This document shows, in pieces, positions 7,932-14,235 of a stretch of 32,745 nt of DNA (position 1 is the first letter of the stretch; each line of letters opens with the position of its first letter). The notes beneath the pieces are model-generated. The model saw nothing but the letters and a program-made list of their open reading frames with translations. It had not been told where the DNA came from and searched no databases. The stretch comes from Planctomycetota bacterium (GTDB taxonomy: Bacteria; Planctomycetota; Phycisphaerae; Tepidisphaerales; Tepidisphaeraceae). The translations under genes were made by a program, and so were the position numbers. Location: NCBI GenBank assembly GCA_038746835.1, contig JBCDKH010000018.1:1-32745 (forward strand), in the 5' to 3' direction.

Positions 7932-10043
7932 CTATGGCTCCCGCCCCTCCAACGCCGCCAGCTTTGCCTTTCCCTCTCTAGGCAGGATTGCCATCATGCC
8001 CGCCCGAACGGCCTCTGCTGCATCGTCGCCCGCTACGTCGCGAGCTACGCCAACAGGATTGCCGTCGACCGCGAGCAGATTAGCGGCCGTTGCATCGACG
8101 TTCATACCGGTCGGACCGTAGAGGCGTAAAAGTATGCAGAGCGCTTTCGTAAAGCTCATTCTAGCCTCGCGATGATCTCCACGAGCCGCATGAACGGAAG
8201 CGATACTATTAATGCCGGTAGTCACATTTGAATGCATCTCGCCGAAGTATGTGCTGAAAACACGCTCAGATCTAACAAAACAGTCTAATGCGTCGTCAAG
8301 ATGCCCCTGCAACATGAATATGTCGCCAATATTGTTTATTCGTGTTGCCACATTTGGATGACTGTCGCCAAACGCAGCACGATCGATTCTCTCGGCTTCG
8401 CGAAAATTTGACATGGCGACGTCCAGATGTCCGCTCGCTCGCCAAGCTGTCGCGACGTTATTCGCCGCGATTGCTATGCTCGGATGGTTGTTGCCGAATG
8501 CTGCACGAAAAAGCTGCTCGGCTTCGCAATAAGCAGCCAGCGCATCTTCGTGCTTCCCTAGGAGCAGCAGGGCTCTGCCGACGTTGCCCAGTCGAATTGC
8601 CACGTTCGTGTGGCTGCTTCCAAAGACTACGCGATCGATCCGCTCGGCTTCACTGAACGCTTTTAAAGCTCCATCGGCATCACCGCGTGCTAGCAGAACG
8701 CTGCCAATATTGTTGACACAGACTGCGACGTTCTGGTGGTTGTTGCCGAATGCGGCACGTTCGACGCACTCAGCTTCGCGGAAAGCCACCAAGGCATTTG
8801 GGAGGTCATCTAGCTCTCGCAGCACGCCACCGATGTTGTTGATCGCCATCCCTAGGTTACGCCGATCTACGCCGGTCGCGAGGCGGAGAATTCGCTCGCT
8901 CTCTCGATACAAGACCAAGGCTCCGCTGAGATCACGAAGGGCGTGAAGCACGCCACCGGCGTTGTTGACGTCTTGCGCAACTAGGTGGTGGTCATCACCG
9001 AAAGCAACGCGGTCGATGCGCTCAGCCTCGCTGAAGAGCTTAAGTGCATCTCGCAGACGATGGTGAACACGCTGAGCGTGGTAACCGACCAGATTGCAGA
9101 GTATCGCCCATTCGAAGGCGATATGACGTCCGAGATTTTGACGGATCAATGCTGAAGCATGCCGGGAGACGTTGTCGAGAATATCACCGCGAGTAGCGTT
9201 TGCAACTGGGTTATTGGTGAAGACACCAATCAAATGGTTGCGCAGGTTGTGTGCGCTCCGCCCAACAAGCTGTCGCCCTTGCTTCGTAGCGACGAGACGG
9301 GCCTTGACGATCTGCTGGGACAGGCCGTGGATGTCGACGGCCGCGGCATCGTTGGCCGTGGCGCGGAGAACGGAGACGTCGACGAGGCGGTTGAGTTGCT
9401 TGCGGGCCTCGCGGGGCTCGACGTCGGGGACGGCGGCGTGAAGAAGGTCGCGGGGGATCGCTCGCGGGTCGAGCAGCGACGCGGCGGCAAGGAGACGCTG
9501 GCGGAGACGGTCGGCGTCGTTCTCGGGCTGGCCGAGGGTCGGGAGGTGGAGCATCAGCGTCGCGGCCACGCCGCGGCGGTAGCGGGGGTCGACGTCCCGC
9601 GGGTCGACATCGCCTAGCAGTCCCTCGTCCTCTCCGATCGGCGCACGTTCGAGTTCGGCCAGCAGAGCCGCGGGGGAAAGGTCGGGGTTCTCCCGGAGGT
9701 AGCTGTTGGCAAGCGCGACGGCGAGGGCGTGGCGATGAAGGTAGCCGGTGACGGCGTCGAGCGCGGCGTCGTGCTCATCGCCAGCGAGGTCGCCCCGCTT
9801 CTGGCGAAGCAGGGCGCGGGCGTCATAGGCGTTGAGAACGTCGAGCGGGAAGGTCCGGAAGCCGCCGGCGGTGGCGGCGTTGCGGCGGGTCGTGACGAGC
9901 AGCCGGGCCGGGTCGGCGAGGGCATACTGCTGCCGAGCGGCGGCGAGGTCGGGCACGTCGTCGAGGACGAGCAGGTGTTGCTTGGCGGAGAGAGCCCGGG
10001 CCACGGCGGCGGCGACGGCCTCGGACTCTTGCGGTGGCGTCAC
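7932..10043 (-). CDS. C-terminal fragment of the NLR (Walker B, winged helix, TPR array)
   Basis: The GTG at 10043 is the first plausible restart after the stop codon and gives 703 residues without the P-loop. Walker B (LLVLDDV) is at residues 24-30, LVTTRR follows as the sensor-like arginine strand, and ALAVALANSYL is at the GLPL-like position. From about 346 to 639 there are seven 42-residue repeats of the form FGxxHxNVAxxxNNIGxxL...GxxxxALxxFxEAERIDR, typical of TPR_12/kinesin-light-chain type arrays that sense ligands in NLR-like proteins. The TPR-coding half is much less GC-rich than the ATPase half. I doubt this fragment is the natural product. Confidence 0.6.
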   Translation of the reverse strand: MTPPQESEAVAAAVARALSAKQHLLVLDDVPDLAAARQQYALADPARLLVTTRRNAATAGGFRTFPLDVLNAYDARALLRQKRGDLAGDEHDAALDAVTGYLHRHALAVALANSYLRENPDLSPAALLAELERAPIGEDEGLLGDVDPRDVDPRYRRGVAATLMLHLPTLGQPENDADRLRQRLLAAASLLDPRAIPRDLLHAAVPDVEPREARKQLNRLVDVSVLRATANDAAAVDIHGLSQQIVKARLVATKQGRQLVGRSAHNLRNHLIGVFTNNPVANATRGDILDNVSRHASALIRQNLGRHIAFEWAILCNLVGYHAQRVHHRLRDALKLFSEAERIDRVAFGDDHHLVAQDVNNAGGVLHALRDLSGALVLYRESERILRLATGVDRRNLGMAINNIGGVLRELDDLPNALVAFREAECVERAAFGNNHQNVAVCVNNIGSVLLARGDADGALKAFSEAERIDRVVFGSSHTNVAIRLGNVGRALLLLGKHEDALAAYCEAEQLFRAAFGNNHPSIAIAANNVATAWRASGHLDVAMSNFREAERIDRAAFGDSHPNVATRINNIGDIFMLQGHLDDALDCFVRSERVFSTYFGEMHSNVTTGINSIASVHAARGDHREARMSFTKALCILLRLYGPTGMNVDATAANLLAVDGNPVGVARDVAGDDAAEAVRAGMMAILPREGKAKLAALEGREP

Positions 10044-10121
10044 GCCGAGGGCGATCAGGACGTGGCGCCCGTCGCGGTCCGCGTTGGCAGCGGAGGAGGC
10101 GTCGACAAACCATACGCCGTC

Positions 10122-10460
10122 TTAGTGCTTCGACCCGCGCTCGAAGGGGCCGTGGAGATAGGCGTACTCGACAGCGAGCTGCGACTTGCCGAAGCCGCCG
10201 TCGCCGGAGACGGCGTGGAAGACGGCGACGTCCTCGCCGCCGACGAGGGCGGCGTGGAGGTCGTCGAGTTCCCGCGTGCGGCCGACGAAGTCGTCGTTGC
10301 GGGAGACGCCGGCGGACGGGAAGTTGGACGGGTCGCCGGGCTCAGGAGTGGCTGCGGCATAGTTGTGGTAGTGAATGCCGCCCTCATTCTTGTCGACCGC
10401 CGTGGCGTTTTTCGCCTGCTGGTGACCGACCAACGGTGCCGGGTTTGTGCCCTCGTTCAC
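10122..10460 (-). CDS. N-terminal fragment of the NLR (GGIH motif plus P-loop)
   Basis: As the sequence stands, translation from the ATG at 10460 gives 112 residues. They comprise a disordered leader, the AKN...GGIH motif at residues 16-32, FVGRTREL (the usual entry to NB-ARC domains) and the Walker A GDGGFGKSQLA, and the protein then ends at SKH. It would bind at most part of a nucleotide and lacks Walker B, winged helix and TPRs. If stably made, it could still carry the presumed signalling motif on its own. Confidence 0.6.
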   Translation of the reverse strand: MNEGTNPAPLVGHQQAKNATAVDKNEGGIHYHNYAAATPEPGDPSNFPSAGVSRNDDFVGRTRELDDLHAALVGGEDVAVFHAVSGDGGFGKSQLAVEYAYLHGPFERGSKH

Positions 10461-10474
10461 ACCGCCCCCTTTCT

Positions 10475-10801
10475 CTATGACTGATGGATGCCGCCGTAGT
10501 TATTTTGGATGATGTTGACGTTCTTGGCGTCGATTCGCCCGACGAGCTGCCGGACACCTGCTTCGGCCGCTTGATCGTCTTTCAGCAGTTCGACGACCCG
10601 CTTTGCGACGGCTCCGTCGGCGAGGAACCGCTCGGCGAGCTCGACGGGCAGGTCCTCCTTGGCCGGGTCGTCCGTCCAGCCGAGAGCGTTCTTGACCTTG
10701 CTCCAAAGGCTCTTGCCGGCCTCGCCGCCAAAGCCCTCAATCACCTTGACGCCGAGCGTCGTCGCTGCACCGGTGAGTGCTGCCAGAGTCACAGGTTCCA
10801 T
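10475..10801 (-). CDS. Bell-like helical protein with C-terminal GGIH amyloid-type motif (putative NLR effector)
   Basis: The protein has 108 residues. Residues 1-25 are hydrophobic and rich in small residues (MEPVTLAALTGAATTLGVKV), followed by EAGKSLWSKVKNALGW and further predicted helices to about residue 90. This layout resembles the Bell domain, a bacterial counterpart of the membrane-attacking HeLo and MLKL helical bundles. The last 17 residues (AKNVNIIQNNYGGIHQS) match residues 16-32 of the adjacent NLR (AKNATAVDKNEGGIHYH) at 8 positions with no gaps. A C-terminal motif on the effector and the same motif at the N-terminus of a co-transcribed NLR is the known arrangement of bacterial amyloid signalling sequences (BASS). 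The cell-death or immunity function is inferred. The Bell assignment rests on pattern and context, not on a search. Confidence 0.65.
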   Translation of the reverse strand: MEPVTLAALTGAATTLGVKVIEGFGGEAGKSLWSKVKNALGWTDDPAKEDLPVELAERFLADGAVAKRVVELLKDDQAAEAGVRQLVGRIDAKNVNIIQNNYGGIHQS

Positions 10802-10959
10802 GTCGCCTTCCAGAGTCGGTTACGCGCTTGTGGCGAAGATCGACCCACTGCCGACACCGCCCGTGTGCGATTGTACGCAACGAGTTCACTACATCGCGAA
10901 ACGACGGTCGTCCGACTAGCTGGTTGAGAACGCCTGGAAGTCAGCCATACCTCAGACAG

Positions 10960-11048
10960 CGGAGAGGAGAGGATTCGAACCTCCGGTACCGGTTTCCCAG
11001 TACGACGCTTTAGCAAAGCGTTGCCTTAAGCCACTCGGCCACCTCTCC
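10960..11048 (-). tRNA. tRNA-Ser (anticodon GCT)
   Basis: Reading the minus strand, the acceptor arms are GGAGAGG (11048-11042) and CCTCTCC (10967-10961), with discriminator G at 10960. The anticodon stem ACGCT/AGCGT holds the loop TTGCTAA, giving anticodon GCT, which reads AGC and AGU. The long variable arm (GTACTGGGAAACCGGTAC) is typical of serine tRNAs, and the T-loop TTCGAAT is canonical. The CCA end is not encoded. It lies directly upstream of the Bell/NLR module. Confidence 0.95.
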
Positions 11049-11095
11049 GGGGTGGTCGCGATGGTAGTCGTCGGTCGACACCCGGGGCAAGTCGA

Positions 11096-11932
11096 TCACT
11101 CACGACGGTCGTCGGCGTCGTAGGCCTGTTGGGTGCCGGGGAGGCGTCGCTCGAAACGCTCGACGTGGGTGGATCGGCCGGTAGATTCGTCGATGTCGGC
11201 CAGGACGCCAGAGAGGCGGACGTCGCCGGTGGCGACTTCGAAGTGCTGTGGGATTTGCCGGGTCATCCAGCTCAGGACGGCTTCCTTCTTTCGGCCCAGG
11301 ACCGAGTCGTACGGGCCGGTCATGCCGACGTCAGTGATGTAGGCGGTGTGCTTGTTGAGGATCGTCGCGTCGGCCGTGGGAATGTGCGTGTGCGTGCCGA
11401 AGACGAGCGATGTGCGTCCGGCCAGGTGCCAGCCCATCGCCTGCTTTTCGCTGGTCGCTTCGGCGTGGACGTCGCAGACGATGACCTTCACGTCGTTGGG
11501 CATCGCAGCGATGACGCGGTCAGCGGACTCGAACGGATCGCCGCCGGGCAGGCTGCTCATGAAGAGCCGGCCACTGACGGCGAAGACGCCGATCTTGATC
11601 TCGCGGCCCGCGACGCTGGTCGGAATGACGACGAACGGCCGGCCGTGGCCACGCGCGCTGAGGTTGGCGGGCCGGAGGATGCGGGACGAGTCGTCGAGCG
11701 TCTTGAGGATCTCTGCCCGCTTGTGGAAGTGATCGCCCAGCGTCACGCACCCGACGCCGGCTTCGCGGAGGGATTGAAAAATCTTGGGCGTGATGCCACT
11801 TCCCGCCGCGGCGTTCTCGCCGTTGGCGATGACGAAGTCGATCTTCTCGTCGCGGATGACGCCCGGCAGGAGTTCTGCGACCGCACGTCGGCCTGGGCGT
11901 CCGACGATGTCACCGAGGGCGAGGATCCGCAT
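11096..11932 (-). CDS. ymdB: YmdB-family metallophosphoesterase (2',3'-cyclic-nucleotide phosphodiesterase)
   Basis: The protein has 278 residues, the usual length for the TIGR00282/YmdB family of dinuclear-metal phosphodiesterases that hydrolyse 2',3'-cyclic nucleotides. Asp8 (LALGDIVGRPGR), NGENAAAGSGIT, DVHAEATSEK, GTHTHIPTAD and DVGMTGPYDSVLG supply the metal ligands and active-site loop. The family's GNH motif is GDH here (TLGDHFHKR). The histidine is kept and Asp could still bind metal, so activity is likely but altered metal preference is possible. It is downstream of efp on the same strand, separated by a palindromic spacer. Confidence 0.9.
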   Translation of the reverse strand: MRILALGDIVGRPGRRAVAELLPGVIRDEKIDFVIANGENAAAGSGITPKIFQSLREAGVGCVTLGDHFHKRAEILKTLDDSSRILRPANLSARGHGRPFVVIPTSVAGREIKIGVFAVSGRLFMSSLPGGDPFESADRVIAAMPNDVKVIVCDVHAEATSEKQAMGWHLAGRTSLVFGTHTHIPTADATILNKHTAYITDVGMTGPYDSVLGRKKEAVLSWMTRQIPQHFEVATGDVRLSGVLADIDESTGRSTHVERFERRLPGTQQAYDADDRRE

Positions 11933-11941
11933 GAGTGGAGA

Positions 11942-12006
11942 GGGACTAGGGACCAGGGACTAGGCGCTAGGGCAGAGGTGACACCTAGTCCCTAATCCCT
12001 AGCGCC
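11942..12006. repeat. Intergenic repeat with inverted CTAGG/CCTAG units
   Basis: GGGACTAGG occurs at 11942-11950 and again at 11956-11964, and its reverse complement CCTAGTCCC at 11984-11992. GGCGCTAGGG at 11963-11972 pairs with CCCTAGCGCC at 11997-12006. The element fills the gap between efp and the ymdB-like gene and could fold as a stem. The repeated CTAGGGA units suggest a dispersed repeat more than a simple terminator. Confidence 0.6.
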
Positions 12007-12013
12007 TCGCGCC

Positions 12014-12574
12014 CTACTTACTCACACGTTCGATGTAGGAGCCGTCGTCGGTGTTGAACTTGATGACGTCGCCGGGGTTGATGAAGGGCGGGACCTTGAC
12101 GTTTCGGCCGGTTTCGGTGGTGGCGTCTTTGAGCTGGTTGGTCGCGGTGGCGCCCTTGATGGCCGGGGGCGTGTCGGTGACGGTCTGCTCGACGACCTTG
12201 GGCAGTTCGTAGCTGACCATGTTGCCGTCGTGGTAGAGGGCCGACATCTGCGTGTTGGGCGTCAGGTAGAGCGCATCATCGCCGAGGACGTCCTTGGGGA
12301 TGGACGGCTGGTCGTAGGTCTCGGTGTCCATGAAAACGAGGTTGTCGCCTTCGTCGTAGAGGAACTCGACGGTGCGGCGGTCAAGGTTGACGGTCTCGAT
12401 GTTGTCGGTCGCGCCGACGCGCTTGTCTTGGATGGTGCCCTTCTTCACGTCGCGCAGCTTGAACTGCACCTTGGCCCGCAGGTTGCCGGGCGTGTTGTGG
12501 TCGGCGTTGGTAACGACGTAAAGCGTGCCGTCGATGATGACGGCCTGACCGCGGCGGATGTCGGAGGCGCGCAT
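12014..12574 (-). CDS. efp: Translation elongation factor P
   Basis: EF-P binds between the ribosomal P and E sites and relieves stalling at polyproline stretches. The protein has 186 residues with the three expected barrels: KOW-like N-terminal domain (RRGQAVIIDGTLYVV), middle OB domain, and C-terminal OB domain ending GDVIKFNTDDGSYIERV. The frame is open to 12874, but the extra part overlaps a gene on the other strand. MRASDIRRG at 12574 is the conserved start. The tip of the first loop, which carries the modified Lys34 in E. coli (PGKGQ), reads PGNLR here, with Asn31 in place of the lysine. None of the EF-P lysine- or arginine-modifying enzymes is in the window. Confidence 0.95.
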   Translation of the reverse strand: MRASDIRRGQAVIIDGTLYVVTNADHNTPGNLRAKVQFKLRDVKKGTIQDKRVGATDNIETVNLDRRTVEFLYDEGDNLVFMDTETYDQPSIPKDVLGDDALYLTPNTQMSALYHDGNMVSYELPKVVEQTVTDTPPAIKGATATNQLKDATTETGRNVKVPPFINPGDVIKFNTDDGSYIERVSK

Positions 12575-12591
12575 GAAGTGGTGGCTGGTTG

Positions 12592-12658
12592 CTGGTGACT
12601 TGAAACTCGGGCCGGAGGGCACGCTAGGAGGCGTCTGATCCCAGTTACAAGTCACCAG
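12592..12658. repeat. Inverted repeat upstream of efp
   Basis: CTGGTGACTTG (12592-12602) is perfectly repeated in reverse as CAAGTCACCAG (12648-12658). It lies 17 bases upstream of the efp ATG and 22 bases before the Cse60-like gene on the opposite strand. It could form a leader hairpin or be a dispersed palindrome. Confidence 0.55.
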
Positions 12659-12680
12659 TTCACGAGGTACGCTGACGGCT

Positions 12681-12947
12681 ATGCACCAGGTCAAGCTCTT
12701 CAAAGGCGTCGAGGCTGAGCCGCATCCGTTGGAGGATCGCATCAATGAATGGCTGCGGACCAGCGGGGCCAAGGTCGTGCAGATCACCGGCAATATCGCG
12801 CCCCAATCGCCAAAGGGAGACGACACGGCCGGCGTCGGTAGCAAGGGGTTCGGCACGAGCGACATTCTGGTCATCGTGCTCTACGAGCCGGCGGGTGAGG
12901 CGTCGGAAGCGGGAAGTGATTCGCGACCTGCCGCGGGGTTCGAGTAG
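12681..12947 (+). CDS. Cse60-like small protein
   Basis: The protein has 88 residues. The beginning, HQVKLFKG...LEDRINEWLRTSGAKVVQITGNIAPQS, resembles the small Cse60 family (VKLF...LE..IN.WL...VI.I..), whose role is unknown. The protein continues through a glycine-rich loop to ILVIVLYEP, which would be the last strand, and a disordered tail. The start is ATG, divergent from efp. It is followed 10 bases later by the DUF6498-like gene. The family match is by eye only. Confidence 0.6.
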   Translation: MHQVKLFKGVEAEPHPLEDRINEWLRTSGAKVVQITGNIAPQSPKGDDTAGVGSKGFGTSDILVIVLYEPAGEASEAGSDSRPAAGFE

Positions 12948-12957
12948 GGTTCTGGCC

Positions 12958-13638
12958 GTGACCGTTGGCCCCAGCGAGCAGAAGCTTCCAGTGCCGACGG
13001 GGTTGTCCGTCGGGGCGTCGGTGTCGCTGGTCGCGTTGGTCGTGGCCAACCTTGTGCCGCTGGTGGGCGTGGCACTATTCGGGTGGGACGTGCGTCAGAT
13101 TCTGCTGCTCTACTGGGCGGAGAACGTGGTCGTGGCGTTCTGGGCGGCGATGCGGATGGCTCGCGTCGGCGGGATCGGGGCGGTGCCGCTCATCGGGTTC
13201 TTCGCGGTGCACTTCGGCATCTTCACGTTCGTGCACGGCGTGTTCGTCGGCGTGCTGACGTCTTTGGACGAGATGCAAGGTGGGTTTCCATCGCCGGTGG
13301 CTTTGCTGGGCGAGGTGCCGGGGCTTGCCTTGTTCGGGCTGTTCCTGAGCCACGGCGTGTCGTTCTTCGGCAATTTCCTCCTCGGCGGCGAGTGGCGGAC
13401 GGCGGAGCTGAAAGAGGAGATGGCCCGGCCTTATCCGCGGATGATCGTCCTGCACGTGGCGATCGTGATGTCGGGCATGTTCGTCGTCGTCTTGGGGCAG
13501 CCGACGGCACTGCTGATGCTGCTGGTCGTCCTCAAGATCGGCCTCGACGTCGTGGCCCATCGCAGGTCGCACCGCAAACGCGTCACGTCAGATTTCGACA
13601 CGCGTCAGGATCAACCAGGTGGCGACGGCAACGACTAA
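12958..13638 (+). CDS. DUF6498-like integral membrane protein
   Basis: The protein has 226 residues from the GTG at 12958. Upstream in-frame sequence overlaps the Cse60-like gene and is shadow. About five to six membrane segments are visible, starting at LVALVVANLVPLVGVALF. A motif WDVRQILLLYWAENVVVAFW follows the first segment, and HFGIFTFVHGVFV is another hydrophobic stretch with histidines. The L-Y-W-x-E-N segment is typical of proteins annotated DUF6498, whose function is unknown. The C-terminus is basic and cytoplasmic. Its last 51 bases overlap the end of the next gene on the opposite strand. Confidence 0.68.
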   Translation: MTVGPSEQKLPVPTGLSVGASVSLVALVVANLVPLVGVALFGWDVRQILLLYWAENVVVAFWAAMRMARVGGIGAVPLIGFFAVHFGIFTFVHGVFVGVLTSLDEMQGGFPSPVALLGEVPGLALFGLFLSHGVSFFGNFLLGGEWRTAELKEEMARPYPRMIVLHVAIVMSGMFVVVLGQPTALLMLLVVLKIGLDVVAHRRSHRKRVTSDFDTRQDQPGGDGND

Positions 13639-14232
13639 CAACAGGCCGACGAGTGCAAACCAGGGCCACACCGTGCGCCACCAGCCGATGCGGTCGGCCT
13701 GCTGCTCGATCTCGACCACGAAGCTGCCGGGGACGTCGATGCGCCCGAACGCATGGGCGAGCTGACGGAGCGGCGTTTCGGAGCTGCCGCTGAGCAACTT
13801 CAGCGCGTCGATCGCGGCCGTGCGATGGCCACTGGCGGCGGTCACGCTGCAGTCCATGGCGATGCCGATCTGGCGATCGGTGAGGCTGGCACCGGCGCTG
13901 AGCAGCGTCGCTTCCTGCTGCTGGCGCGGCAGTTTGCGGAACGCCGCAATCGTCGCGCGGTGGCTCGGCGAATCGTCGTCGTGGGCGAGTGGGTCGTCAC
14001 GCCCCGGCTCGTCCGCGTCGCGTAGCTCCAGAATCGTGTGATGGCGGAGCCAACGCGTGGCATCGTCCATGTCCGTCCACTCGGTCGAGGCCTCGCCGGC
14101 GAGCCTTGTGATGTGGCGTAGGGCACGCGTCGCGTCGTTGTGGGTCGGCGTGAACGCGACGGCCAGACGCCAGATGAACGGCAGATGCGTCGAGAGCGAT
14201 CCCTTGAGCAGCTCGCGTGGCGTGTGCGGCAT
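13588..14232 (-). CDS. Sigma-factor-like protein with C-terminal membrane anchor
   Basis: The protein has 214 residues. Residues 15-70 look like a weak ECF sigma region 2 (LPFIWRLAVAF...ATRWLRHHTILEL). Residues 95-150 resemble region 4 with a helix-turn-helix (FRKLPRQQQEATLLSAGASLTDRQIGIAMDCSVTAASGHR shortened here by its key words). A single hydrophobic segment near the C-terminus (WFALVGLLLVVAVATWLIL) would tether it to the membrane. Soluble sigma factors lack such an anchor, so it may be a membrane-held regulator or a degenerate sigma fold fused to an anti-sigma-type tail. It begins 3 bases after the biotin ligase stop and is probably in one operon with it. Confidence 0.6.
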   Translation of the reverse strand: MPHTPRELLKGSLSTHLPFIWRLAVAFTPTHNDATRALRHITRLAGEASTEWTDMDDATRWLRHHTILELRDADEPGRDDPLAHDDDSPSHRATIAAFRKLPRQQQEATLLSAGASLTDRQIGIAMDCSVTAASGHRTAAIDALKLLSGSSETPLRQLAHAFGRIDVPGSFVVEIEQQADRIGWWRTVWPWFALVGLLLVVAVATWLILTRVEI

Positions 14233-14235
14233 GAG

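Larger units (their letters stand above)
7932..10460 (-). pseudogene. STAND/NLR-type NB-ARC-TPR ATPase interrupted by an in-frame stop
   Basis: Read as one frame, 7932-10460 encodes 842 positions. There is an N-terminal GGIH motif (16-32) and a linker, then an NB-ARC ATPase with FVGR (58-61), Walker A GDGGFGKS (86-93), an expected VWFVDA strand (116-121) and Walker B LLVLDDV (163-169). A winged-helix region (VDIHGLSQQIV) follows, and about seven 42-residue TPRs cover residues 485-778. Codon 113 is TAA (10122-10124). Both flanking segments are in the same frame, so this is a nonsense codon and not a frameshift. Family members usually have Tyr here (Y-D-G-V-W-F/W), and TAC or TAT to TAA is one base. 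The gene may be a recent pseudogene, a readthrough gene, or a sequencing error. It lies 14 bases after the Bell-like gene, which is its likely effector. Confidence 0.8.

Noticed and set aside
10041-10124. A frameshift in the NLR gene
   Set aside because: The two segments are an exact multiple of three apart (10460 to 10043 is 139 codons) and the sequence between them reads as expected protein, so only the TAA interrupts it.
12575-12874. N-terminal extension of EF-P
   Set aside because: It covers the inverted repeat and the opposite-strand Cse60-like gene; the EF-P fold begins at 12574.
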